From NCBI RefSeq assembly GCF_038096175.1, contig NZ_CP151099.1, forward strand, positions 3,536,501 to 3,600,500: DNA of 64,000 bases, read 5' to 3'. The notes below the pieces were generated by a model. That model saw nothing but the letters and a program-made list of their open reading frames with translations, had not been told where the DNA came from and made no database searches. The stretch comes from Nostoc sp. UHCC 0302 (GTDB lineage: Bacteria; Cyanobacteriota; Cyanobacteriia; Cyanobacteriales; Nostocaceae). This document shows, one piece after another, positions 10,143 to 18,620 of this stretch. Made by a program: the position numbers and the translations under genes. Positions within the stretch are counted from its first letter, which is position 1; every line of letters begins with the position of its first letter.

Positions 10143-11135
10143 TGCTTCATAATCCTTGGTTCGTGATCAGTAAACTCATGATTTTTACAAAGCAGCCTTC
10201 TATGTATGCCTAGATAAACACCTTTATAATCAGTTATTCCGCAGGTTATCTCAGAAAATTTGGCATTTTTATCAATCATGTAAAATCACTTTTTTAGGCA
10301 TTTAAATATGACAAAAACTACCAAATTCTTACCATAATTTGGTTAAAAAATTTGTCAGAAATCGGGATTTGAAATAATTAAAAAATCAGACAAAAATTTA
10401 ATAAATCAGTGTTCAAGTTCTACTACCAGAACTGATAAATTCTGACTTATGGTTTAAGTGCCATATAATCTACATTCTTGTTCATCTTTAATTTTTGAAA
10501 TACACGTAATAGTAGCGTAGCAAAACTAAAGTAGTGCATTAGATTGAAACAAAAAACTGAAGATTAACGCTGAAAAAATGATTTTTCTATTTCACCATTT
10601 TAGGTTTGCCACGCTAGGATGGTGCGTTAACCAGAGACATAACGCACCATCCGATAATTTTGGTGCATTACTATATATACTTAGATTTTTTCAGAAATAA
10701 AATCAGATTCCTATACCTGATTTCTGAAATAGTGTCTATATAAAACTACAAATGCACAAAACCTGATTCCAGATTGATATTAAAAATATTTAGTAAATTT
10801 ACGATAGTAGCTAAAATTCAGGAAATCTAAACTCTTTGACTAAATATTTGCAATATCCTTACCCAACCTTGATACAGCATTAAATATTCAGGATTTGATT
10901 TATTGATATAAAAAGAGAAATAAAGCAAAATTCAGAAGTCAAACAGGCTTTATGCTTAGCTTTGAGATTGAGATTAGCTTTTGTATTGGCTCAGTTAATA
11001 CTTTTATTCCCATGACACGCATGAATCTATACATTAGGCTGATTATTGCATGGCTGACTGATTTAAATTCTTTCAAAGGCTCATATAAAAACTCATGCAA
11101 AAACTCATAGCCATAACTAGCCGAAAGTCTCAAAA
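10143..11135. other. AT-rich intergenic region
   Basis: About 1 kb without a convincing gene. An open frame of 66 codons on the minus strand (10939-11139) has no start signal, no recognisable domain and low complexity, and I do not accept it. The only clear structure is the inverted repeat at 10617-10652. Confidence 0.5.
10617..10652. repeat. Inverted repeat with GGTGCGTTA core
   Basis: GGATGGTGCGTTA (10617-10629) and TAACGCACCATCC (10640-10652) form a perfect 13-bp stem with a 10-nt loop. A related pair (TAACGCACC / GGTGCGTTA) occurs at 40709-40741, so this is a dispersed palindromic repeat rather than a gene-specific terminator. Confidence 0.7.
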
Positions 11136-11408
11136 TCATGATTTCAACACCTCCAGAACCTGCAAAATCTCCCTCACTGCCGCCTTCTCCCGCCCTATCT
11201 CCTGAACTCGCTTCAGCAGCCGCTTGGGAATGTACTTCGATGACTTCACAAGGCGATAGCCGTACTCCTTCCCTACGGGACGCTATCGCGAACGGAGAAG
11301 CAAGCTACGCGCTAGCGTCTCCAAATGATAGTACGCCTGTGGGTAATCTGTGTCATTCCTAGTAATCGTTCGCCAGTGGATGCTCCCGCTGCCCTCACCC
11401 TTGTAGCG
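11136..11408 (-). pseudogene. Relic of a small unknown protein, interrupted by a dispersed repeat
   Basis: In one minus-strand frame the sequence reads GEGSGSIHWRTITRNDTDYPQAYYHLE, then about 24 repeat-derived codons including TAG at 11283-11285, then LVKSSKYIPKRLLKRVQEIGREKAAVREILQVLEVLKS and a stop at 11136-11138. The two ends look like one small basic protein, probably an HTH- or DNA-associated type. The middle (about 11250-11322) is a dispersed cyanobacterial repeat containing GGCGATAGCC and CTAGCGCGTAGC-type motifs. A stop at 11409-11411 removes the N-terminus. Inference: a broken gene. I do not know its function. Confidence 0.45.
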
Positions 11409-11461
11409 TCATATTTTACTAGGGGATATTTCGTTACTAGTAGTCTGCCAAGGGAAATTTG

Positions 11462-12300
11462 CTAAGTTAAATCTGGATATAAACGTTGCATTTTTTTACG
11501 TGCATCCTTGGTTTTAAAGCTCCAATGGACACTTGTTTGTTGTTGATTACGCTGTGACTCCCAAGCAGCAATTTCAGAAGTTAATGTTTCTATATTAGGA
11601 ATACGTCGTTCTAAACATTGACGTGATAAAACGGATAATTCAATTTCCACTTGATTCAACCCTTCGGGTTCGCCAGTTGCTTCAAGTCGGGGAACCCGCC
11701 CAACGCACTGGCTCACCAAGAAGCGTGTTTAGGAGTATAATGAAACTCTAATTTTTGGATAATTCTACGTGCTTCTTGTGGCGTGAAAGCCTCATATAAT
11801 GTACTTGGAGTATGAATATTTAGATTATCAACTACTAAACGAATTACCTCAGCATCGCGGTAATGGACATCTACCAGTTCTTTCAATTGTTTAGCAAAGT
11901 CAACCTTGGTACGACGTTGTGTAACTTCAATATGCCTCCATCCAGCTAAAGGTTCAAAAAGGGCAAATAAATTGACTACCCCATTACGTTTATATTCATA
12001 ATCATAACGTTCAGGCTGATCCGGTTCTGGTGGCAAAGGTTTTTTAACTTCTTCTACTAATTGATATGGGCGTTCATCCAAACAGAGTACAGGTTTTTTC
12101 GGATTGTATGGCTCATTATATAAATCCAATACATCTTCCATTCGGCACACAAATTCTGCGTTTACTTCGGGAATACACCACTGTTCTTTCAACCACGGTT
12201 TAATTTCATTTTTTTTAGAGTCTGGCGTACTGTTTCGTCGGAAATTGAATCTATGATACCAACGTTCACTAAATGATCTGCTAATAATTGCATTGTCCAA
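11462..12300 (-). pseudogene. IS630 transposase, catalytic frame (OrfB), interrupted
   Basis: The DDE domain is recognisable: first Asp in VLCLDERPYQL, second in RLVVDNLNIHTPSTLYEAF, third acidic residue (Glu) in LNQVEIELSVLSRQCL. The conserved string HYTPKHASW|LNQVEIE is broken between W and L by 56 bp (11660-11715) that add a stop and shift the frame. The two halves are 11713-12300 and 11462-11659. Removing the 56 bp restores the motif exactly, so the insertion happened after the IS arrived. Confidence 0.85.
11660..11715. repeat. Short dispersed repeat inserted in the IS630 transposase
   Basis: 56 bp absent from the expected coding sequence, with ACC at both junctions as a possible 3-bp duplication. 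It contains GTTGCTTCAAG and CCAACGCACTGGCTC. A related sequence at 40440-40490 has CTTGCTTCAAG and CCAACGCAGTGGCTC in the same order, so it belongs to a dispersed family in this genome. Confidence 0.75.
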
Positions 12301-12629
12301 CGTACTCTCCCTTCTGGTGGGTTAGAGCAAGCAGTTGCTATCAAAAATGCTTCTTGCTTTTCATCTAATTTTTTCGGTTTTGGGGGATATTTTTCATCCT
12401 CTAATGCAAAATTCAACCCACCAATGACAAATTTTTCTCTTATCCTTTGTACTGTGGCTGAATGAACTCTAACTCTGTCTGCGATCGCTGAGTCTGTTTC
12501 ATCTTCAGCAGCCATCAAAAGAATGTTTGCACGGGTTATAGTTCTTGCCTTGTGCTTACCTTTTTTAATAATTGATTGCAGTTGAAAAACTTCATCTTCA
12601 CTCAAGTCAACAATGTACTTTTTCGCCAT
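12189..12629 (-). CDS. IS630 transposase, N-terminal frame (OrfA)
   Basis: 146 residues with an N-terminal helix-turn-helix of the Tc1/IS630 type (RTITRANILLMAAEDETDSAIADRV, HSATVQRIREKF), then the linker RWTMQLLADHLV. The frame runs past an A8 run (complement of T8 at 12209-12216, read CTA AAA AAA ATG) and ends soon after. A -1 shift on that run joins it to the DDE frame: after LKK the fused protein reads NEIKPWLKEQWCIPE. Programmed -1 frameshifting on A-runs is known in IS families; here it is inferred from the overlap. Confidence 0.8.
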   Translation of the reverse strand: MAKKYIVDLSEDEVFQLQSIIKKGKHKARTITRANILLMAAEDETDSAIADRVRVHSATVQRIREKFVIGGLNFALEDEKYPPKPKKLDEKQEAFLIATACSNPPEGRVRWTMQLLADHLVNVGIIDSISDETVRQTLKKMKLNRG

Positions 12630-12700
12630 GTTATACCTCGTTTTTGACTAGTTTATCAAAACGAAGTATTACTTAGCAAACTTCCCTTGGCATACTACTA

Positions 12701-13013
12701 GGGCTAATCTCTGGTAATTGCCCTTTACTAGGGTTTATCTGTTTATCCCCTAGTAATTTTCAGAAGAGCATCTGCTGTAGTCAAACGGTCAATCTACAGT
12801 TTGAGTGTTAAACCTGCATTACAATTTTCTCCAAATCATTGCTTCATACTAAAGTTTCATTATCAAAACTTATGATTGGGCGAATGGCTTCTAGTAGGTA
12901 CTGCTCACTAATCAAGAGCATCATGAGATTGCTTCGATTGATGAATGGGTTGTTTATTACAGTTGCTGGATCAGCCTCAACGTTTGCGCTTCTTCGAGAC
13001 TGCGACAATGCGA
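12701..13013. other. Intergenic stretch right of the IS630 element
   Basis: About 310 bp. A plus-strand open frame of 61 codons (12839-13024) has no ribosome-binding site and no recognisable domain. I see no supported gene. Confidence 0.4.
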
Positions 13014-13907
13014 TCAATTTCTAATTAGGGTGTCCAGCCCTGCTGTATGCTTTTCTTGGTTTGCTTCAGGCGATCGCGATAAGAACTGCAAAACTCGTCG
13101 GTTGAATTTTTCTGGATTCTCGATGAACATGAAATGTCCGCCGCCTTCAGCCGCTTCAAAAATTTCCAACTCAGAGTGAGGGATGCTTTGATTGATCCAG
13201 ACTTGCGATGTCCACGGGATTATACTTTTTCTTCCAGTAATAATCAGAGTTGGCTTGCGAATCCTCACAATCTGATCGCGCCAGTCCATGTGAGCATGGT
13301 TATATAGCAGCATCGCAGCGATCGCTCGTGGCAAGCGTTGATTGCACTCAACAATCCACTCAAACTGTTCTTTTGACATCGCTGGAGTCACCATTGAAGT
13401 CAGGAGATTTCGAGTCACTTCAAGAGCGTTGCCGTTCTCTAGAGCGTGTACTGCTGTATTGAGTTGTTCGGCAGTCAACACTGCCCCAGACTCTGCTATT
13501 TCTTGAGCATCCCAATGCGATCGCGAGATGACCAGTGGAGATTGATCAACCAACACTAATCGATCAATCTCATTTAATCCAAACAGATCGAGATAGCTCC
13601 AGATCAGGGAACATTTCATTGAGTGACCTAATAGGTGTGGCTTTTCGAGTTGTAGAGTACTAATCAATTCCTGAATATCTTTGGACAAGCGAGAGACTCG
13701 ATAACCGAACGATACTTTTTCTGACTCACCGTGTCCTCTCAAATCGACCGCGATCACGTGATAGTGTTCGGCAAAAACGGGAATTTGATATTTGAATTGT
13801 TCAGCTGATTGCGACCAACCGTGAAGCATCACGATCGGTTTTCCTTGACCTATGCTGATGTAGCTCAATGCAGCACCGTCAGACGTTCTGAATATTTTTC
13901 TTTGCAT
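13014..13907 (-). CDS. Alpha/beta hydrolase (haloperoxidase/esterase-like)
   Basis: 297 residues from ATG 13907, chosen because AAAGGACAAT sits just upstream; the frame itself is open to 13952. Features: oxyanion motif MLHGWSQS, DLRGHGESEK, nucleophile elbow GHSMKCS, acid region PTLIITGRKS, and the catalytic His in GGGHFMFIENPEKF. The order is typical of single-domain alpha/beta hydrolases related to non-haem chloroperoxidases. The residue after the nucleophile elbow is Lys (GHSMK) where Gly is usual, so activity may be altered. It lies 45 bp downstream of a nitroreductase on the same strand, in a run of minus-strand enzymes. Confidence 0.85.
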   Translation of the reverse strand: MQRKIFRTSDGAALSYISIGQGKPIVMLHGWSQSAEQFKYQIPVFAEHYHVIAVDLRGHGESEKVSFGYRVSRLSKDIQELISTLQLEKPHLLGHSMKCSLIWSYLDLFGLNEIDRLVLVDQSPLVISRSHWDAQEIAESGAVLTAEQLNTAVHALENGNALEVTRNLLTSMVTPAMSKEQFEWIVECNQRLPRAIAAMLLYNHAHMDWRDQIVRIRKPTLIITGRKSIIPWTSQVWINQSIPHSELEIFEAAEGGGHFMFIENPEKFNRRVLQFLSRSPEANQEKHTAGLDTLIRN

Positions 13908-13952
13908 ATTGTCCTTTGTGATGTCTTCAACGCACTGACTACCGTTTGGCAA

Positions 13953-14648
13953 TTACGTATTCCAATCACTTCTATGTGCTAGATCAAGATCGTTAAGAAA
14001 CGAGATATTTTTCTCAATGGGATCGCGCTTAATATGCAGATGATTAGGGGGAAAATCAGGATCAGTATAGCCAACGGCTAAACCACATAAAATCGATAGT
14101 TCCGGTGAGATATTCAACTCACTGCGGATGACTTCGGGATAAGCTGCTAGCGAAACCTGAGCACAAGTGCCAAGTCCACGAGCAGTCAGACTCAGCATCA
14201 GCGTTTGTAAATAGATCCCTACACTTAAAGCATCCGCATCGCCCAGTTCTCGGTGCATACAGACGATACCGACCACTGGTGCATCAAAAAACTCGTAATT
14301 ACGCAGAACGGCTCGTTCTCGACTCACTTTATCTTCACGAGCAATCCCCATTGCTCCATAGATTTGTGCGCCCAGTTCCTGGCGGTAATGCTGGAATACC
14401 TCCGGCAGTTGAACGATTTTGGGTAACTGAGAATCGTCAAAATTCTGAGCTTGCTTTAGCAAAGACGTTTTCAAGCGATCGCGGCGCGTACCTTCAGCAA
14501 ATACTACCCGCCACGGCTGGGTATTGGAATTTGACGGCGCGAGTTGTGCTAGAGCAAGAGCTTCATTGAGTAAAATTCGTGGCACGGGTTTGGATAAGAA
14601 TTTTCGGGTTGAGTGCCGATCTTTGATAGTTTGGTCGAGATCGAACAT
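13953..14648 (-). CDS. Nitroreductase-family flavoprotein
   Basis: 231 residues from ATG 14648; the open frame extends to 14732, but homology to the family begins at FDLDQTIKDRHSTRKFLSKPV. FMN-binding marks: RHSTRKF near the N-terminus, APSNSNTQPWRVVFA, and GLGTCAQVSLAAYPEVIR. The family transfers hydride from NAD(P)H via FMN to nitroaromatics, quinones or enones; the true substrate is unknown. It sits between two alpha/beta hydrolases in the same orientation and may be cotranscribed with them. Length is normal. Confidence 0.9.
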   Translation of the reverse strand: MFDLDQTIKDRHSTRKFLSKPVPRILLNEALALAQLAPSNSNTQPWRVVFAEGTRRDRLKTSLLKQAQNFDDSQLPKIVQLPEVFQHYRQELGAQIYGAMGIAREDKVSRERAVLRNYEFFDAPVVGIVCMHRELGDADALSVGIYLQTLMLSLTARGLGTCAQVSLAAYPEVIRSELNISPELSILCGLAVGYTDPDFPPNHLHIKRDPIEKNISFLNDLDLAHRSDWNT

Positions 14649-14732
14649 GATTAATAAACTTTTATGAGAAAGAGTACTTAAGCTCTGAATCCGCCGTTGA
14701 CAGTCTGCAAGACCTATGCGGGCTAACGTCAA

Positions 14733-15770
14733 TCAATAACCATCGACTTCGACAACAGCTTTGACGAAGGACTGCGGGGCTTCTTGAGGCAGATTGTGAC
14801 CGATGCCCTTGATAATTCGGTGCAAGCGTTTACCAGAGAATTTCTTAGCATAGGATGTTCCATCTGAGGCTGGCGCAACACCATCGGAATCACCATCAAG
14901 GGTAATCGTGGGTACAGCGATGATTGGACTTTCAGCAAGTCGCTTTTCCAAATCGTCGTATTGTCGATCGCCTTCAGCCAGGCTCAATCGCCAGCGGTAA
15001 TTATGGATCACAATGCTGACGTAATCTGGGTTATCGAAGGACGCTGCGGTGCGATCAAATGTGGCATCATCAAAGTCCCATTTCGGGGAATTGAACTTCC
15101 AAATGAGCTTCGCAAGATCGCGCCGGTTTGCGTTGAGGCCCGCTCTACCGCGTTCTGTGGCAAAATAATACTGATACCACCATCCCCATTCAGCCTTTGG
15201 TGGCAACGGCAGCTTGTTGCGTTCAAGGTTGTTAATCAGATATCCATTCACCGAGACCATCGCCTTGCAGCGCTCCGGCCAAAGTGCCGCGATGATGTTG
15301 GCTGTCCGCGCTCCCCAATCATAACTAGCGAGGATCGCCTTCTCGATCTTGAGAGCATCCATCAAAGCGATGATATCGAGAGCGACCACCGACTGCTGGG
15401 CATTCCGGAACGTTCCACTCGAAAGAAAGCGCGTCGTGCCATGGCCGCGCAGATGCGGCACGATCGCCCTGTAGCCCGCCGCCGCCAACAAAGGGGCGAC
15501 ATCGACAAAGCTGTGAATATCGTAGGGCCAGCCGTGCAGAAGAATGACCGCAGTACCATCGCTGGGGCCGGCTTCAGCGTATCCAACATTCAGGACGCCA
15601 GCATCGATCTGCTTCAGTGCGCCGAATGAGGTGTTCGTCCCCGGCTTAATTGCGTTTATCTTTCTGGATTGTGCGCCCGCAGAACCGATAATGACGAGAT
15701 CGGCAGCGGCAATGGTCATAGCCGCAGCGCCCAAAAATTGGCGGCGATCGTATTTGAGTTGTTTGAACAT
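14733..15770 (-). CDS. Exported alpha/beta hydrolase, epoxide-hydrolase-like
   Basis: 345 residues. The N-terminus has a twin-arginine signal (DRRQFLGAAAMTIAAADLVIIG), predicting Tat export with the protein acting in the periplasm. Motifs: LLHGWPYD (oxyanion HGWP), PHLRGHGTT, nucleophile region ASYDWGARTA with Asp in the nucleophile place, and GIGHNLPQEAP with the catalytic His. The DWG elbow and HGWP are typical of epoxide hydrolases and haloalkane dehalogenases. The coding DNA around 15.0-15.7 kb is visibly GC-richer than flanking genes, suggesting acquisition, perhaps from a proteobacterium. Same strand as the nitroreductase. Confidence 0.85.
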   Translation of the reverse strand: MFKQLKYDRRQFLGAAAMTIAAADLVIIGSAGAQSRKINAIKPGTNTSFGALKQIDAGVLNVGYAEAGPSDGTAVILLHGWPYDIHSFVDVAPLLAAAGYRAIVPHLRGHGTTRFLSSGTFRNAQQSVVALDIIALMDALKIEKAILASYDWGARTANIIAALWPERCKAMVSVNGYLINNLERNKLPLPPKAEWGWWYQYYFATERGRAGLNANRRDLAKLIWKFNSPKWDFDDATFDRTAASFDNPDYVSIVIHNYRWRLSLAEGDRQYDDLEKRLAESPIIAVPTITLDGDSDGVAPASDGTSYAKKFSGKRLHRIIKGIGHNLPQEAPQSFVKAVVEVDGY

Positions 15771-15827
15771 ATATCGCCCTCTGATTACATTGTCAAATCG
15801 ATGTTGTTTTATTTCTTAATAAGCTGA

Positions 15828-17060
15828 TTATGTACAAGCCGCTATCAATATTTTTTCTGCAACCCTCAGCAGAGATTTTAACGGAATACGACTAACATGC
15901 ACGAGGCGCATTGACCCGTTAGTTGTTGTAACCCCAATTGTTTGATCGCCCTTGTAACCCGATAAAGCTAAGGGCCCCCAAATACCTTCCAGTTTTAAAG
16001 TTCCAAAATCAGTTTCATAAGATAAGCGACCAAGATTTGTTAACATTATTTCCCTGGCAACGCCTTTTTGTAACAGATTGGAAATTTCCATTACATCCTT
16101 TGCGTTAAAGACCTGCTGGCTTGCTTCAATATTAGTTTTAATGCTTTCCAGAGATGATATGCCTTCTAATTCTCTTTTGCTAAATCGGGCCATATCCCAA
16201 AAAGCTGATTCAGTTTTTTCAGGATAAATAATTGTTTTTGAAACAATATATTGAGCAATATTATCATTAGCACCCAGTGCTTTTCTGGTAGAAGCCGGTG
16301 ATACTAATCGGATTGGTATATTCTTCCAATTCCTTTCTATTTCTCTTGCCGCCATTACAAAAGCCGCACATAGCGCTCCATGAACAGTAGTACCTTCCGC
16401 TTTGCAACGATTAGAAAGCCGCAAAGTAAACTCAGAAGATAACTGCGATCGCTCAACAAAAGGCATCGCCTCCTCTCTTCGGATAAAAACAGGCTGATCT
16501 CCTAAGGTATCTGATAAAGAGCTTGCACCATTTACCCTCTCATAAGAATGATTGCTAATACCAAGCAAATTATCCGATGAATCAGGTGTTTCCAATGGCA
16601 AAAGTTGCTGCCCGCTAAGTGATTTTAATAAATCATTGATGATGATTAAACCTGACATTCCATCACCTATAGAATGGTGGGATGCAAAAATAAATATACT
16701 CTTTTGCCCTTGCTGGACTAAAACTGCACGCACTAATGGTGCTTGTGTTGAATCAAATGGCATTGATAGTTCTTTTTGCAGTTCTTTCTCCCAACGATAA
16801 TTTACGTTTTCCTCTACTATACGCAAAGGGATCTCTGTTCCATGTTCATGTTGAAAGGATAGATGGCCAAACCCATTGTTTTTAATATAAACTGATAAAA
16901 ATGGATGCCGATGTTGTAATGCATTGAGAGCCTCTCTCCATTCACTAATTGTTTTTGTCCCAAGAATTTCTGCTGCGATAACGAAATGTACCTGGCTCAC
17001 TTGGTCGAGCAACCAAAATATTTTCTCCATTGCCCCAAGAGGTCTGTTAATATTCTTCAT
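15828..17060 (-). CDS. Condensation-domain acyltransferase (PapA/WES-like)
   Basis: 410 residues with one condensation-type domain: the catalytic motif ASHHSIGDGMSGLII carries HHxxxDG (around residue 128), and LVSPASTRKALG and LTNLGRL resemble the later conserved segments of polyketide-associated acyltransferases. Such proteins transfer acyl groups from thioesters to an alcohol or amine. There is no carrier protein, adenylation or ketosynthase gene nearby, so it is a stand-alone transferase or a remnant of a larger cluster. Its AT-rich composition differs from the GC-rich hydrolase next to it. The substrate cannot be deduced. Confidence 0.8.
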   Translation of the reverse strand: MKNINRPLGAMEKIFWLLDQVSQVHFVIAAEILGTKTISEWREALNALQHRHPFLSVYIKNNGFGHLSFQHEHGTEIPLRIVEENVNYRWEKELQKELSMPFDSTQAPLVRAVLVQQGQKSIFIFASHHSIGDGMSGLIIINDLLKSLSGQQLLPLETPDSSDNLLGISNHSYERVNGASSLSDTLGDQPVFIRREEAMPFVERSQLSSEFTLRLSNRCKAEGTTVHGALCAAFVMAAREIERNWKNIPIRLVSPASTRKALGANDNIAQYIVSKTIIYPEKTESAFWDMARFSKRELEGISSLESIKTNIEASQQVFNAKDVMEISNLLQKGVAREIMLTNLGRLSYETDFGTLKLEGIWGPLALSGYKGDQTIGVTTTNGSMRLVHVSRIPLKSLLRVAEKILIAACT

Positions 17061-17353
17061 AGGTGTAAGAAATCTTAGTTAAATAGTGAATGATTTTGTG
17101 TTGTAAATTCGCTTACCGACTCTGATTTCCATCCGAATGGGCTTTGTTGCATGAGCGATCGCCTACTGGGTAAGGGTTTGAGCTTCTCAAGATGTTAAAG
17201 AATAAATATTTTTTGGTATCTCAATTGCCCAAACCCTTGATTTCACTGGGTTTATTTATCCAACAAAGGCACACAATCAATCAATTCTTCTAGCGCAGAT
17301 ATGGTGCAAAACCTGGTGAGGACAGAGAGGACAAGTTTGCGATACATTCATCG

Positions 17354-18232
17354 TCAAACTTCAGCAGAAGACTCGCGCTTGAGTAGGGTTATTGATGTTT
17401 TCACAGCAGAATGCAGGAATGCCGCAACCTGCTGTTGTTGGGTTTGGGTATTGGCATTCTCAGTGTACTGAGAAGCTTGCAGCACAGCCCCAACCCAATA
17501 TTGAGTATGCCAAAAAGCCTGACCATCAAGCGTAGGAAGATTGGCTGTGTCTGGATACGGATAAGGAGTCACATACCAGTAAGGTTCTTGATAGCTAGTG
17601 TCTCCAGGCGATAACCCAACCCCGACTGTTGATAGATTCCCATTTTTTGAGCCAGGAAGTGTAATTAGTGTTGCTATATCAAAATGATGGGGCCAAATGT
17701 AAATCGCTGAAGCATTCTCGTTAGTTGTAACAATCGTCTGAAGTAGCCGATGTGCGGTGCTGTAGTAATCTGTTAATTCACGCAATTCCACCTCTTGACT
17801 GGCATCAAAGGAGGCTCCATGAGCAAGGGGATGATCGGGAAAATCATCGGGTGGATAGTCTAAAAACACAATTTTGCTGGCATCTGTACCGAGTTTAGAA
17901 ATCTCTTGCTCGAGCCAATTCAGCCCTTCTTGCATTGTCTTTCCGTGTAAGAGCAAAGATGCGATCGTGTCATTGTGACGATCTATCAAGCTTAATGTGA
18001 GGCTAACTGGCTTGAGTGCTATTTGAAAGGGCTGGGCCGCTTGAATAGTCTCTCCAACAAACGCTTCTAAAACCGGATTCCATACCATGCTGGCGTGGCT
18101 GTAGTCTGGTAGAGGCTCTACCAATGCCGCACCCGTTGCGGCAATATATTGAACGGCATAGTGCAATTGCAGTCTGCTTTGGGTCAGTTTTTGGGGGTTG
18201 ATTTTTCCTGTCATTGTCTCTGCTATTGTCAT
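17354..18232 (-). CDS. DUF5996-like protein
   Basis: 292 residues, no signal peptide. Conserved-looking segments are LQLHYAVQYIAATGAAL, the phrase SAIYIWPHHFDIATLITL (WPHHFD motif) and GVGLSPGDTSYQEPYWYVTPYPYP. These match what I know of the DUF5996 family, a soluble group of unknown function. The clustered His, Asp and Trp residues suggest a binding site, but this is not proven. The gene is followed downstream (17354-17061) by about 290 bp without a gene. A MITE lies 57 bp upstream, so its promoter region may come partly from the insertion. Confidence 0.6.
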   Translation of the reverse strand: MTIAETMTGKINPQKLTQSRLQLHYAVQYIAATGAALVEPLPDYSHASMVWNPVLEAFVGETIQAAQPFQIALKPVSLTLSLIDRHNDTIASLLLHGKTMQEGLNWLEQEISKLGTDASKIVFLDYPPDDFPDHPLAHGASFDASQEVELRELTDYYSTAHRLLQTIVTTNENASAIYIWPHHFDIATLITLPGSKNGNLSTVGVGLSPGDTSYQEPYWYVTPYPYPDTANLPTLDGQAFWHTQYWVGAVLQASQYTENANTQTQQQQVAAFLHSAVKTSITLLKRESSAEV

Positions 18233-18288
18233 AGTTTTGGACTTTGGCTAAAAAAAGAGGATTTGTAAGGAACGGAGGGTAAAGTAGG

Positions 18289-18486
18289 GAATGGCACTAA
18301 GATAAGGGCAAACCTATTATTTATAAGGCTTTTGGGTGTGGGGTGTAGGGTGTGGGGTGTAGTGATCAAGAAGTTTATTAATGTTTGCACTTCCATTCTA
18401 TTTTTCTTAATTTCTGACTACACCCCACACCCTGCCCCCAACAAAGAGCCTGATTCATGGATTTTAGCTTTTCAAGCGTGCCATTC
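18289..18486. mobile_element. MITE related to the IS4-type element (copy 1)
   Basis: 198 bp flanked by an 11-bp target duplication GGTAAAGTAGG (18278-18288 and 18487-18497). Its ends are GAATGGCACTAAG on the left and, read inward from the right, GAATGGCACGCTTG. These match both ends of the complete IS4-type element at 56248-57807. The interior has no ORF but has G-rich heptads (GTGTGGG, GTGTAGG) near 18333-18361, complementary to C-rich heptads near 18418-18440, giving a strong stem. Confidence 0.9.
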
Positions 18487-18620
18487 GGTAAAGTAGGCAG
18501 CTATTAATCTTTCAGATGGGGTAAAACAACTCTGGTGAAGGCTTCGCTTGTCAATATCGTGGTTTTGAACTTACCAAGGGAATTCCTGTAAATTGCCAGG
18601 GGGCATCAGTTGGAAAAAAG

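Larger units (their letters stand above)
11440..12698 (-). mobile_element. IS630-family insertion sequence
   Basis: Length 1259 bp, bounded by inverted repeats (11440-11466 and 12672-12698) that match except for two positions; the outermost bases are GTAGTNTGCCAAGGGAA. TA dinucleotides at 11438-11439 and 12699-12700 are the target duplication, as expected for IS630/Tc1-mariner elements. It holds a transposase in two overlapping minus-strand frames joined by an A8 run. The element is probably dead because a 56-bp repeat interrupts the second frame. Confidence 0.9.
11416..12756. repeat. TTACTAGGG short repeats split by the IS630 element
   Basis: TTACTAGGG occurs at 11416, across the IS insertion point (TTAC at 11434 joined to TAGGG at 12699), and at 12725. 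It also occurs inverted as CCCCTAGTAA at 12747-12756. With the IS removed, these would be four copies within about 85 bp upstream of the minus-strand relic. They could be operator-like sites or a small repeat element. Confidence 0.4.

Noticed and set aside
10939-11139. 66-codon minus frame (MILRLSASYGYEF)
   Set aside because: No RBS or domain; contains short internal repeats of the DNA.
14961-15629. 222-codon plus frame
   Set aside because: It is the GC-rich shadow of the Tat-exported hydrolase gene.
18289-18486. Heptad repeat blocks as CRISPR or terminators
   Set aside because: Units are 7 bp without spacers, and the block has IS-like ends and target duplications, so a MITE explains it.
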